64,000 nt of DNA from Nymphalis io (taxonomy: Eukaryota; Arthropoda; Insecta; Lepidoptera; Nymphalidae): contig NC_065903.1 in NCBI RefSeq assembly GCF_905147045.1, positions 9,362,001 through 9,426,000 on the forward strand. Reading direction: 5' to 3'. The position numbers were made by a program, and so were the translations under genes. The notes beneath the pieces are model-generated. The model did not search any database, was not told where the DNA came from, and saw only the letters and a list, made by a program, of their open reading frames with translations. Shown piece after piece: positions 13,617 to 28,700 of this stretch (position 1 is the first letter of the stretch; each line of letters starts with the position of its first letter).

Positions 13617-13703
13617 GCGTGACAATGAGAGAAAAAAGGGGAGGTGCTATGAGCAAAATGCAAAAGCTCAGGAAACGCCTATCCCTAAGCTTCGGTAGAT
13701 TGT
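13617..13703 (+). CDS. Eip63E: Eip63E/CDK14 exon 1 (first coding exon seen)
   Basis: The acceptor CCGCAG ends at 13616 and the donor GTAAGT starts at 13704. From the ATG at 13625 it encodes 26 residues and leaves one base (phase 1). The motif KMQKLRKRLSLSFGRL matches the conserved CDK14 N-terminal block KMKKLRR-LS-SF and carries a basic R-K-R-L-S phosphorylation-type site. The eight bases 13617-13624 are in frame without a stop, so this may be an internal exon of a longer isoform rather than the true start. A preceding splice acceptor implies at least one upstream exon, which may be untranslated. Confidence 0.82.
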
Positions 13704-16700
13704 GTAAGTATATATTATATATTTTTGTTTAATTTTTCCTTATATTTATGAAAATAAAAAAGTGTTTTCCAATGAGAACTTTTTTTATTCAATAGTACAT
13801 ACATAACATTGAAAGTAATTACAATTTAAACTAATTAAATGGATGGGGACGTCGTCACGAAAGTTAATGTAGAAACGAAAATAACAATGACAATGAATGA
13901 TGTATAAATAAGGAGGTTATTTTTGGACAGAATCAAAATATCAAATTCATTATGCTCTTATTTACACGCTACTGTTGGGCGTCGCCCACACAAATGTAAA
14001 GTATAATTTTATTTGTCTATGAATGTTATGTTAATGGAATAAATAACATTAAGAAATATCTTTATCATGAATTGTTGTTACTATAAAGTAAATATTAAAT
14101 ATAATGATTTGAATTTCATATTGCGTCTTATCTGTTCTAATAATATTTATTCAATTTGTCATATAGTTCTAAATTGTCTAGGAACTTGGATATTCTATAT
14201 ACTTGAGACCATGTTAAATATAAGTATAAAGCATTTACAGACATACCAACAATTTGTTACAGCTATTTTTATGTTTTAGCTATTATTGTATTAATGGAAA
14301 TATAGTAATTGTAATTTTAAGATATATATACATATAAATTAAAGCACATTTTATATATTTTGAATGTGTAAGGACATTGCTTGCTATTCATCATTGCTGG
14401 AATGCTAAATAGCATAATGCTACCAATAATAATGGTTCAATATTATTTTATTTCGAAGATATTATATTTTATATACAAAATAACAAGCCTAATAATATTC
14501 ACTTCAAATCTCTTACTATAATGTTATATAAAGTTTCCCACGACAATGCAAATTGTTAATTGTAAACGTTAGAAGCAGACAGCGTGGAAACGGGCTTTAT
14601 TAACATAGCATTTGTCTCCATCCATCTCATCAACACACATTAGCTCAACAGTCACATAGACGCACGATAAACCTGATAGCGCATGCCAAATCGGACTATT
14701 GACGCACAAGGCGTAATCATATTTTGGCATTGATTACATACCTACTGGACTACATTTTTTTTTATATAAATATATGTAACAAGTATGGTAACCAGCAATT
14801 ATATACAAGAAACGGTCATTTCTCTGAATCGGTTTATTAAGGATATTGAGGAATTTTTTGATAACAATACGAATACCTTCGCCTTAAAAAATAATTAACA
14901 TAATGTTTATTCAGAGGTATTTATGTATTTTTGGGTCCTTTCAAATTGTCATGCTATAGGAATAAATTAAACATCAACCTACAACCATCTCGAAATGTTT
15001 CTACCGAGTAGAAACGGCATGAACTTACCCTTTTTAAATATGGCGCTTTTTGTCACCTACATACTGTATTGTATTGTGTGATAAGCGTTATGTAGTACAA
15101 TTTTTTTTTAATGTTTTTAATTTATCAATTTGACCATTTTTACTACCTCGCCTTCTTAAAAATATAAAAATTTGATGCATTCCATAAACGGTGTATATAA
15201 GTTAATGGTAATAAACATGTTACTGAATCAATTTAACACAATATTAGCGTCCATAGAAATTTTTATTTTGTAGTTCTTACTTGTAATACATAGGATATAA
15301 ATAAATTATCATAGCAAAAGTATTGTTACAATTATTAACTACTATTATATTTGTCATCCGCGGCTTCATCCACGTGTTGGTTAGTATGACATACGGGCAG
15401 ACATAGTCACTTTCTCGTGTATAATGTTGGTAGATCATTCGTTCTATTAAGAAATTATCGTCGTACTGACAAAATTCGGTCACAGCAATCAATCCCAATG
15501 ACTACCCAAGAAAGAAATTTGCTACTCTATGACCTCGTAGACCAATGGAATGGCAATCGGAATGGAGAGAGATCATCATTTCTTGAATCCGTGGCAAAGA
15601 AGAATATACTTAGAAGAATTGTTTACTTTTAATACCATTATAAACTTTGAAAGTAACCATTCATTTTCAGGCCTTTTTACTGAAATGTCATTCGTATTTC
15701 CTTCAATAATGGCGCCCTACATTATGATTATATGACACTTTCGTGCGACCTAGTATCGAATAAAATACTCTGTTTACGACTGTCCTGGGTACGCGTGGCA
15801 TGCAGTAAATTCTTGTTATGAAACATGTGTGCGTATATATTTAGAAGGCCACGTATACCACTCATTGGATGCAGTGTACCATTTAAAGATAAAATGTTTA
15901 TTTTTACAACATACGAACCATGCTTTCGAGTACCAATCAAGTGAAGAGGTTTTGGAGATTTGCCCGTCGTAATTCTTTAATACACATGTGTAATAACAGT
16001 AAGTTGCGCGAGGTATTCGATGCTCGCATATGAAAGGCTGAAATAAATAAATATGGACTGTAATAAAACCTAAACGCCGCTTAAATTGTACGTAAATGAG
16101 CAACGTAAATTTTAAAAATGATTTTGAATGTATATTACCATGATGGAATTATTAACTTGTGCTTTTTATTGTGCTTAAATATTATTTTTAAATTGTGCCT
16201 AACCTCATTTAAACGATTATTATTCATGAAATAATAATTAAAGCAGATATTGCACTTAGTTTTCTAGATATGATTTCCAAAAAATAACTGCTACTAAATT
16301 TTAATTTATTACCGTTATTTAAGCCGAGATCATCCACTGGGTAGAGAACGTTGATCTCGTATAAAGGTCGCGGGTTCATTTTATGCATTACTGAGTTTTT
16401 GTGGGGGTTAAATTTCTCTTTACAATTCATTTATTTTTTTGATATTATATTCGGGATTTAACGGCGATCAAACCTTTATGAACTATTATATTTATACATA
16501 TAAATATTATATCGCGATAGTATTCATCTATAGTTTAATAGTAAAGGGTACTTTTTGAGCAAACATACATTGTAGCATAAAGGATTTGACACATCATATG
16601 TATAATCTGTATGAAAGTAGAGACCTGAATTAAGATTAATATATATTATTCACGGACAGTCGCTTAACGCTATTACAATAAGCAATAAAGTAATTTCTTT

Positions 16701-19700
16701 TTCCACAAATCGATGTCCATTGCTTCATTTGTTTTAACCTTCATGCCGACACTTTCCTTTGTTTATTTAGCCGTTTCCATAATCCCTGATGATTCTCTCC
16801 CCTCGATGAAGCTATTTTCCTTAAAGGGCCGTTTGCCTCGTAAAGATTTAAACACGTCTTTATCGTATTTGAAACTGCTTTTTTTCTATTGCAAATCGTT
16901 TCGTATTTTAGACAGCAATGGGTTTGGAATTTAAATGTTTTTATGTAGCCATAAAATGTACCATTTTCATTAAGTTTATACATTTATTGTAGTATAATAA
17001 AGCGTTTATTACAAAATGATTATTTTGTAGGGATTTATTTATATGAATAAAACTACAGATCAATTAAATATACTAAAAACTTTATTTTGGTTTTAATTTA
17101 ATAATCTTTATTATATTAAAATAAGAAATTACAGTTTTTAACAAAAGTTATTGACGAACTTTTAAGTTAATGATTTAGCGTATTCTCGTGTCAATATCGC
17201 TTTGTTCAACCAAAAATTTGGTATAATCGCACGTATCACAAACACGATATCAACGCATGGAATGAACTCGCAATTAACTCAAATATTCCGAAATATCGCA
17301 ATATTAGAGCAATAAAATATGGACGTTCAGCGCAAATATTTTTCTTATTTGACTCCGATTTTTACATGTAACTGATAAATAGACGGTAGCACGTATTTGT
17401 TTTTGCTATATATGTGTATAAGAAGCGAATATAAAATACGTGAACAAGTGTAGTTATAAATTATGACTGAATGTGAAAACGGATATCGTCTCCATCAGGA
17501 GGTTGGTCAACTCCTCGTCAGACTGCTATAATAAAAAAAATATATGACCGAAAAGGTGCTTCTTGCTCACAATGCTAGTTCATATACATATAAAAGACTC
17601 ATCTCATCTCTCTAATATATATTATACTCTTTACAAATGAACTGTATTACTTCTTACGATATCGGATAAAGAAGCCTTATCATGATTAATAGTTTATTAA
17701 AATAGCCCACACTATTGATAACATATTGCCTATAATAACATTGAGTTAACTTTGTTTCTTAAAAAAACCAAAAATCTATTTAACGCTTTTAAAATAAAGT
17801 CGAAAATTGAAGGCATATTTTCAAATATTGTTCGTTTAATACGATTCTTTGCACTATAGTAAGAGATACGAGCTATAAATCATGTCATGTTTACGAGTAT
17901 ACAAGAGTGAGAGGCGCCGAAAATTGTTTAAAAATTATGTTCAAAGAAAAATATGGGTTGATAGATTAAGGTTATGTAGATCGTTCTTTGTGTTTCGCAG
18001 AATGTAGATAATAGTGTCAAGATGTGTAGCTGTAATGATTGGCATATCATTTTTACAAATTAAACTAGCATTAACCGCCGTGTCGTTGCTCGCGACGTAA
18101 AAATAAACACATTATTAGCTATTAAAAAACTATTAAACAAATTATATTTATATTTTATTTGTCAAGGTGTGCTAAGAATAATGACGATTTGAACATGCGG
18201 ATTCGAAGTTGTTCAAGATTGAGAGCAACGACCTCTTAAAATCAAAATTACGTAAAAAATCTTTTTCAGTGTGTGTCTACATTACGGAACGAAGGTTTCC
18301 TTAAAATGTCAAGTATATGTATATCTTATATGGCTTGGCCTATTATTTAATAGTTAATCATATATATGTATATAGATTAAGACTTACTATATTTAATACT
18401 ACACCCCTCCCGATTTCAACGGAGTCCTAAGCCGAGGTCCGGCCTCACAAGAGGCGCCCTTAGGACGTCCGACTCTCTTGAGCCCTGTGTGGCTCCCAAC
18501 ATCCGGCTGAGTTCAACTCGCCCATCCCGCCCGGTGACGCTGTAGAGGCCAGTAAGGCCAACAGTACTACACAATTCGAAAAAAAAAAAAATTAATACTA
18601 CAACTAATTTATTAAATAATTAATTATAATCTGTAGCGTTAATTATGAACGATAGTTAATATTGTATGTAATGTTTTGATGTAATTATTACTAACTGAAT
18701 AATATATTTAATTCCAGCAGACGTATAGAATACTCCTACTTGTATATTGATATTTAATGCAGTTTTACCACACAGATTTAGAATTATACTTTCGATAAAT
18801 ATATTTATAAGTTATCTTTATAACAACAGTAAATAGTTAATGTTTGTTTTGTCACGGTAGGAAGTGATTCATCGATTAAACGGGGCGGCTGCTGTCCTCT
18901 TTGATTAAATCTTATCAGTCACTCACTTCACAGCGAAGTACCGGACGATGATTAAGCTTTAGTTACAAGAAATTGCATTCAAAAAGTACTTCCGTTTCTA
19001 CAATACTACCTTAGCTATAGCTGTATTTATCTACAATTATGAGCATGTCTTAGAAGTGGTCCGATTTTTCTTTGAAATTTGTTATAATTTTTATTTTGGA
19101 ACTTCCTGCTTCCCCCATCCTTCTTAAGTCCACGCGCTGGTTCTCGATGTCACCGCCTAACTGTGACATCAATTCCATCGCGAACAAAGAAATTTGGCAA
19201 CTCCTTTCTTTGTCGCACTTCCAAAAAATGGAATTCCTTACCAGCTCACGTGTTCCCCTCCTATTACAACCTGGGTTCGGCTAGTGCAGAACGTTTTTCG
19301 CGTTTGTACTGGCCGTCATCGCGTTTGGATTCTACTACCACTTACCATCAGGTGGAGTAGAGTCATTTGCCCTCCGGCGAATATAAAAAAAAAACTTGAA
19401 ATTAAATATTACTGCAATAACAGTTATAATCATAATAATAAACCGTATTTAGGTTTTTTTTTAAATAGTATGTAAGATGTTTGTGTGTAGAATATAACGC
19501 GACTGAAATGATAAGGCACAAGACCGAAAAGCTTTACGTTCTTTCAGAGGCACGGGACTCTAACGCTGCTAATTTATTAACCTCGGACTTTAATGAGAAT
19601 TGCTGGAAAGAAAAATCCAATAATTTGTTATTGCGCAGACCCGAGATTTGAAGTGGGTCCTCAGAATCGCTCTTATGTGCTAGCTCTAGCTCGATGAGGC

Positions 19701-22700
19701 AGTCGTTATTATAATAATTAAAAAGATACTTGATTATAAATAAAAATTCTAAAACTTAAGTATTTAAACTATTAATCTTGATGTACATAGATTGTATAAA
19801 TTGTAAGCCAAAAATAGCTTGAAAATAATAAAAATCCTGTAAAAGTACTCTCCAATCTGCAAGGGAACGGCATTATTGATAAAATTCTATATCCTTTCTT
19901 TTAACAGTAAATGAAAAATTATACTGGATTTAAATAAATATCAAATATTATTTGTGAAAACAGTAAATTGTACCAAAGAAAATGCGCTTTAAAAGCGGAG
20001 TTGTGATTATTGTAATTATACTGCAAAGTAATAAAATGAGGAAGAATATATCCAGCTTGTATCGTACAAGCTGGATATATTCTTTAATTTAATTAATGTA
20101 ACCATATGAATACATGACGGTTTGCCATAATTTTGGTCTTTTCAATGTTCATCCCGAGACCTACTTGTCTTGAAGAATCGCTCAGGCTGTTTAGCATCTC
20201 TTCCAAATCCTGCAGAGTCTCCGCCGTGATGACAATGTCGTCGGCAAATCGCAGATGTGTAATGTGTTGGCCATTTATATTAATGCCGCGTCCGTTCCAA
20301 TCGAGCGTCTTGAAGACGTCCTCCAATGCATTGTCATGTATCCCCGAGACCAGTGGTCGTAAATGGCTCTCCACTTGAAGTTGTGCAGGAATATATCTAC
20401 CTGGGCCAAACTATACAACTTGGCCAGCACAACTTTGAGAAGGAGGCTAAAAGAAGAATACGTTTGGGCAGGGCGGCATTCGGGAGGTTACGTCATATTT
20501 TTGAATCGTCGATCCCACAGTCGCTTAAGACCAGGGTCTTCAATCAGTGCGTCCTACCTGTAATGACTTACGGTGCCGAAACGTGGACACTTACCGTAGG
20601 ACTGGTCCACCAATTTAGAGTCGCTCAGCGAGAAATGGAACGCGCGATGCTTGGGGTTTCTCTGGCAGATAGAATCCGAAATGAGGACATTCGCCAGAGA
20701 ACTAAAGTCACCGACATCGCGCTTAGAATTAGCTCGCTGAAGTGGAAGTGGGCTGGTCATGTCTCCAGGCGCATTGATGGCCGATGGAGCCGACACGTGT
20801 TGGAGTGGAGACCACGCTTAGGCAAACGTAGTGTAGGACGCCCCGTGACAAGATGGGCCGACGATTTAAAAAAGGTGGCAGGTTCGGGATGGATGCGGAC
20901 TGCCCAAGATCGGGATGGTTGGCGTTCTATGGGGGAGGCTTTCGTCCAGCAGTGGACGGCAAAAGGCTGGAAAAAAAAACATATGAAACATAAAACACGA
21001 AGCATTTATGCTTCATTTATTTAGCTGTCATTAATATTAAATTAAATAAACTTAATCCATTTCATCCATTGGAATTTACGAAAAACGCTCATACTTTTTT
21101 GATAGTTAAAACTAATAATCCATTATATTAGTTCTCTCTTTAAATTTTACTTTTATTTTTTGCTTTTTATTTATCAATTTTTTTATAGTTTAGCGTCATT
21201 AAGGGTCATCGCGCATTACACGGCCACTACTAAAGATATTTACGGCGTGCACTTCCGTGACATCCCAACCATATCACAAATATCTTCTAGTAATTATCAT
21301 TACATACAATAAAATAACAACAACACAAACAAAGACAACAACTTGATTTAAAATTGATAAACTCGATAATAAAGAACTTATGTTTATTAAGATTATAATC
21401 TATGGAAGCTTTTCGTGCTACGATGCAGTTAATCTGTTTATTTGGATCAACAACTCAATGACCTTCTCCGAACAGTTGTTTATAAATCATTTATGCGTAG
21501 AGTTCAGTACCCGCTCTCTACGTGTGGCTTACCACAATGTTTCGATTTATACATTACAATGGCTCAAATTAATTCTAAGATAATTATTATTAAGCAAATA
21601 TTGTAAGTTGTAGTATAAAGCTGTTGAATATAAATTATATGAATTATAAAATACAATTAAGTCAGGAAATTAAGCTTCGATTTTTATACATCTGTATTAA
21701 TAAATATTTAATAAAAGTTATAAGACGTGAGATAATAATTTGACAGTTATCTTCTAAAAGGATTAGTGAAAAGATAAACTGTTGTATTTATGTGAATCAA
21801 GTTAATAATATGCCTTAAACAAGATGAGAAACTACAAATATTAGACTTAACTAAGTTTTACTTTTTAAAGGTTTATTGTCAATTCAAATTCATGAGGTTT
21901 ATTTTGCAACTCATATAAAATATGTTCATGAGCTTAATATCCATAAAAATCAAGATTACTTAAAAATGTCGAATATATAATCATTTATCTAAATAATTAG
22001 TTTGATAAAAAATATAACAAATATAATGAAACAGCATTTTGATGCTGGTATTTGTAAATAAAAACACTTTTCTTTCATTGACTTTGGTCAGTCAAATATG
22101 TAATTGACAGCGTCACGTATACGTTACGTAAAACAGATAACGCGTGCCACTATCGTGCGTTGAAACGGTTTCACGTTATGATATCGCATACAATAGTTAT
22201 TTACTACGAGGGAACGCGATTACATCAATCGTTTACGCCGTTTATAAGTTGTTACGCGGTTTGTTTACGGATCGCTTGAGTGCCGAACGTTGAAAAGGTT
22301 CGACTGACATTGTTTTCATTAAAACAATAAATACTTCGCTGTAATAAAGTTCGTTGTTTAGTGCAGCGAGTTTCTATTATGTCGCTCTTGCTTTTGTCGT
22401 TCTAGTTTTTTGCTTAGTTTTTTTTTTTCGTTTAATAGAAAAACGCACTAATTGTTAGGTATAGGGGCCCTCTTGTTTACAGCTTAAGTATTGCATCACG
22501 CTTGCTCGTGTACACAATATTGGAAATCTATTGAAGCACTGTTTTGTCATCAGCTACTTAATCTCAAAATAAAATATGTCATATTATTAAAACACAATAA
22601 AAAAACTCATTTACATTAAAATATTGTACTATATTAACTTAGAGCTTAAGCTAGTCACATTATATGCTAAAATGTTTTTAAATTGATATGGCATCACATA

Positions 22701-25700
22701 AAAGGCATCAAAACAGTACTGTGAATCACAATTGTTATTGAAATAATAACACGACATATTCACATCACGGTCATCTTAGCATAATATCACAATACATAAT
22801 GAATTCATATCTTTGTTTTAGCTTAACAATATAATAAAATATTTACGGCTGATTTTTAAAAGGCTAATTAGTAGATCGTCTAATCGTTGCTAACTGAAAT
22901 CAACGTAATAATTATTAGATTTAGCATTAAGAAATAAATTAGCTTTTTGGTTATCAAAAATGCACTATTCGATCGAATATAAATACTCGTACTATTTTAA
23001 TATGAGAATGGGATAACAAACTTATTAAGGACAATTATTGTTTACTAAAAATATATTTTGTTTCTTGTCATATATAAAGTCTTTAGTTTTATAATAATGT
23101 TTCTAAAGATATTTTGGAATTGAACTATTGATATTTTCATCGTTTCTACACCCCTCAACCATTTACTCACCTGTGTAATTTACCCACTTTCATATTGATA
23201 CATTTATTTTTAAATTCTTGAAACTTGTAACATCGAAAATATATTTATCAAATTGTTGAAAATATTATGTAATAACTGCGCTATTAGCAAATCCGTTATT
23301 TGGAAATACATAAATGTTGACTTCATAAGTGATTATTATTATTTAATGATTTTGTTGAAGAAATATATACTTTTAAAAACCGGTAAATTTTTGCACATGC
23401 AATACTAAATAGCCGCTGCATGATAATTACTTTAATTATATTAATTATACAGATTGTGTTCATATTATTTATTTAAAAAATATACTGATTTTAATCAAAT
23501 TATAATTAATTAAGTCACTACTATTGTTTATAAACCTCGTTGGTATTATTTTTAAGGATTCAATACATGTTATAATACTGGCCTTTTGATACTGAAAATT
23601 CCTTGACATAAATGTTTTGTACTGGCCCGACTTGAGGCTCGAACCAAAGACCTCGTGATATTCAGTCGTACAAATTAACCACTAGAAAAGAGGCACGAGG
23701 CAGTCAAATAATAATTAATTGTTAGCGTTATATTTGTTAATTGTTGCTACGCCGGAAGAATTAACTTTTAATTGTTTATTATCTCACGATGTAGGTGTAA
23801 CCTTCAAGGTATGAATCAGCTAAATACAACTGTGACTCACAAAGACCGTATGAGGAACCGTCTTGTCAATACTATTCAGATTTTATAGTGGTATGTTATA
23901 GACAGTTAATGTTGACTTGTAATGTTTTAAACTATTTCCTGCTGAATCCGTCATAAGTAAATCATAACTGTTCGTAATTGCGCTCAAGGTAAAATATATT
24001 TCAAAAATAAAATCGCATCGTAAAAGTCTATGTTTTCCTTAAACTACACATACGTATAACTATATATTTTCAACAATTTGATAAATATATTTTCGATGTT
24101 ACAAGTTTCAAGAATTTAAAAATAAATGTATCATTATGAAAGTGGGTTAATTACACAGGTGAGTAAATGGTTGGGAGGTGTAGAAACGATGAAAATATAA
24201 ATAGTTCAATTCCAAAATATCTAAATATTAAAGGGATATCGCGCTGATAAATTATTATAAACGTACTTGAAATGTGAAGTAGACCTTAGCTTCGTAATGT
24301 ATAGACGCTCTTATAAAGGATCTTATTTGGAGATGCATCCAGCCGATCTGTTGTGTTATTATTTATGCGTTTTTATGTAAGACAAACGTGTCGCGTTGCA
24401 TGCATTAATATATGTATTTATTTTAAGTTTCCATAAGCAAAACCGCGACACCAAAATTGATTTAGAAGTTATAATTCAACGACATACTATTTATAAACGA
24501 ATATGTTGTAACACCAAAAACCCTGACACGATAGCAGAATCGGTGTCTTCCGGCACGCGTCACAGGGGTTCAACATCTCCATTATCTAGCTGTTGATTGA
24601 TAGCAGACTTCCGTGTATTCACGAATAAATGCCCCGCCAGTTTTGATACCCATCACCGTTTAAACTTGATACAAATCTCTAAACGCATACACAAAGTCAC
24701 CATATCATGTTTATTATTTATTAAAATATTTCTTTATGTTTCATCGCCAGTAACATGAAATAATACTGTCTAAAACATTTCGACGTAACTTTAAAGATTT
24801 TTTTATTTAATAAACGCCCTAGCGCGGGTGTGTTGAGTCATTCGACCGGCAGGAACATTGCATTGTTTCCCTACAACGCAGCCATGAAATCTGGAAGGCC
24901 TTTTGTAGACTCCCCATTGTTTAACTAACACAAACAAAGGCAACAGCTTTTTTACAATTAAACAAATTCTTGATGGTTTAACTCGCTCGTTTGCTGGTTT
25001 AAAACGATGTCCTTAGCGATAGGTACATATGAATATGCTCCTAATGTTGTTTTAATAGATTCCACATGTTTACCTTTGTAGCTTCAATTATTTGTTACTT
25101 AACGTACGTTATGCAAGCTTCGTTGTTACGCCCTGAGTTACCGAGCACCGGCTCTTGCACTGTTTTATTGATCAAATCATTTTACGTTTATGCATGTGTG
25201 TGTCATAATAGTACAGCGTCGTCTCGTTATTTCCTTGTGATTTTTTTGATGTTGTTTGTAGAATAAATACATTTAGGTTAGTGCTTATTTTAATACATTA
25301 TACTGACCGATTACTTGAACTATAGCGTAAATAAAAATATAAATTTTCTTAAGTATAATAAAAACATATTTGTCCGAAGTTGTTAAATAATTTTCCAATT
25401 ATTTTAAGTAAGCTGTATGCACAGAATGTGGCTTTTCTATATTTCTTTGGTACAACTATCCGTAACAGCCTGTGAATGTCCCACTGCTGGGCTAAAGGCC
25501 TCCTCTCCTCTTTTTGAGGAGAAGGTTTGGAGCTTATTCCACCACGCTGCTCCAATGCGGGTTGGTGGAATACACATGTAGCAGAATTTCAGTGAAATTA
25601 GACACATGCAGGTTTCCTCATGATGTTTTCCTTCACCGTAAAGCACGAGATGAATTATAATCGCAAATTAAGCACATGAAAATTCAGTGGTGCTTGCCCG

Positions 25701-28700
25701 GGTTTGAACCCACGATCATCGGTTAGGATTCCCGCGTTCTTACCACTGGGCCATCTCGGCTAACTACATACATACATAAGTACAACTAATAAAGAACTGA
25801 ATAATTTACAATGATAATAACGCTTTTGGCATGTGCATGATCGTTGCAGGCTATTACGATTATTATCAGCGCTTATTGCCGTCATAACTTACATCTCGCA
25901 CTTGAATTATAAGTCTTCGATTTATTTATTGACATTTTGTAATGAATTATTTATCCTATTCTATTAATACTAGTTCTGTTCTCGAACTGATAAAACCACC
26001 GGTTCAACGAACCTGTTTGTAAAATATTTTACATACTACTTTGCGTTTGGCAAATTATCAAATACCATGTATTTCAAGATTGACTTCATGTTAAGATCAA
26101 CTGATCTACTTATGTTTTGCTATTTTTACAACAGTGACGTCCAATATAAAACTTCTATTAAATTATAGAAAATGTGCGTGGTTTTAAGTCTTTTAATTAA
26201 GTAATATAATATTTAGTATCTTAAGCTTTAATTATTTTATATTTATAGCAAATTCAGTCTTGACTGAAGACGGTTCAATTAACTCGTATTTTGGAACATT
26301 ACGGCACAATAAACCTTGTCGGTAATTTAATGGATCATATTCAAGAGTCAAACCATTCATAGCCTGTTACGAGTGTACGACTACGTGAGTGGAGAGTTGT
26401 CAACAGTTACACAATAAGGCCAAAGTTCTTTAAACCACTTAAAGTTCAGTTAAACATGGCGATGACGTATTATGTGTTAACACAGTTTACAATGAGTCAC
26501 GCGTCTGCTCCTGACGTATCGTCAGTCGGTTTGTTTAAGTCTGCGCCGGCGAGTGTGACCTGGATTGTTAACGGGTTAATGACTGGCCCTGACTCCTACA
26601 GCCTCCTGGGAAAGTTTCTTAGCACGGTTCCCTAAAGTTGTTACGTTACTGGCATCTACTTCATTGATCTTTCGTCTAATAACTCAAATCGACTTGCGAT
26701 TTGTTAACACCTAGTCGTTTGAGAAAAGTCTATTTAAATATATAATAAATAATAATAGCTAGTCGTAATTGTTTTAACTAGATGAGTAATTAAATGCCAT
26801 GCTACAAAAGCGTTGTCTTGAATATACTAAGTGATAAAATTATTATTGTTTTTTTTTTATTATTAATAATAATATTTATATCTCAGTTTCCAAATCATTA
26901 GAGCGTTGACGTAATAATTTAACGATAAAAGGTTAAACTCAAGCACCATATTCTACCTGTACGCTGTCAGCAACCTAACTTGACCTTTGTAGGAATCAAT
27001 ATTGCTACCTACCTTTTAAATAGTCACACTTGTATTATGTTGCTACAAAATGATGATGCTGTAAAACGATGTTATAAAGTTCGAAAAGATATAAAGAACG
27101 TTTAAGATGAAATATTTTCGTATGTGTAACTCGTATATAAGCCCGACGATCACATTCCTTACATTGAAGATAAAATGTTAATCATGTTTTCGAAAAATAA
27201 ATATAAATCACTGGACAAAATTAAAAAATAACAAATACTTTATCTTCACCAATTATACGACAATAATAACTCTCGAGTTAACGACCTCCACACGTATTTA
27301 AATCTTCTGTGTATGATCGCTAAACTGATAGTAAGCAAAGGGGCTTATCGACCTATTTCAAGACAACGACGACCAAAATCCCGACGAAAAGGTTAAACTT
27401 TCCGCAGAACGAGATACTATTGCCCTGCAAAGTACTATGCCGAGGTATTACACGAACGAAATAATATATTTCTATGTTGCTATAACTTCAAGATTTATTT
27501 ATCTATAATATGACGATCAAATGTGCTTGAATCTTCTTAGCTGTACTTTTGATGATTAAAATTTTGAAAACATTTATCCTGTGTTATATAAAACCAATCT
27601 TCAAAAATCAATACAGCTATCGGAATCTAACATCAATTGTCCACAAGACGGTATCGTTGAGAACATCGCTGACCGCAAACTATCCAAAATGGACCCTTCT
27701 CAACTTTGCTGCCGTCAAACAACTTTTAGTCATCTCTTTGAACTCGATATCGGTAGTTATAGCGCCTCCATAAAACTTCTCGGGGAGATTTAAATCTACA
27801 AAAGTACTTACAAGTTTGACATCCTTGTTAGTATTATGTTTGCTGTTACGAAACGGAAGTTGTAAATATTTGCTTCTGAATTACAGATGGCTTTCATTTA
27901 ATTCCTCAAATTTGTATACAAGTATGTTTTTCCTCGATTGAATTGAATTATTTATTTTATAGTGTACTTCTTGGCACGTGCATAGAGAATATTACAATTA
28001 TAGAATAAATGTATGTATGTATGAATGACACGTTTGCAGTACACTATGATTCATGTAATAAAATCGGAAATATGTTTTGCATACTAATTATGAGATTCTC
28101 TTGTGTTTGACGTTAGTTAAAAATTATGATACGGTACGATATACGTATTCGTCTAAATATTTTCACATCCACAATCATGAATGCCACTGAATATGGCCTC
28201 ATAAAGTGCAATTGCTTTATGCCTCTCTTACCTCGCTCGAGGAAAAGTATCATACCTATGTAAGTATAATACAAACTGCGTAGAACTTCCCCTCTCTTTT
28301 ATACCGTCATCATTCATTCATTTATGTTTCCGCGCTTTGCACTTTTTCTTTAACTTAACGCTAATGAGTTGCGGAACCATTCCTCTTTCGCTTTTTTTTC
28401 TCCTTCTCAAACTTAACGATTGAAACTTCGCTGCGTGACTGTACTTTTTAGTTACATTATTGATTTGCGTAAACAATTTTGGGCGTTAAGATTTTACGGT
28501 ATTTTTAGCGTATCAAGTGATAACGTATCATGCAAATGGCAATGATGCGGTCTGCTTTATGTTGACGACTTTAAACCGTTTCTCGTTTAGGTAATTTTAT
28601 CAAAACGTTCAATTAAAAAAAAAACGCTTGTAAAAATTTGTCGACTATGTCTTAGTGCATGGGTTTGAATAGGTTTTTATGTATTCATTAAATGAAATAT

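Noticed and set aside
20326..21024. 232-codon ORF as a host gene
   Set aside because: It is the C-terminal half of a non-LTR reverse transcriptase that reads past the A tail into flanking DNA.
23620..23700. tRNA gene on the minus strand
   Set aside because: A- and B-box-like segments are present but no acceptor stem pairs; it is a SINE head or pseudogene.
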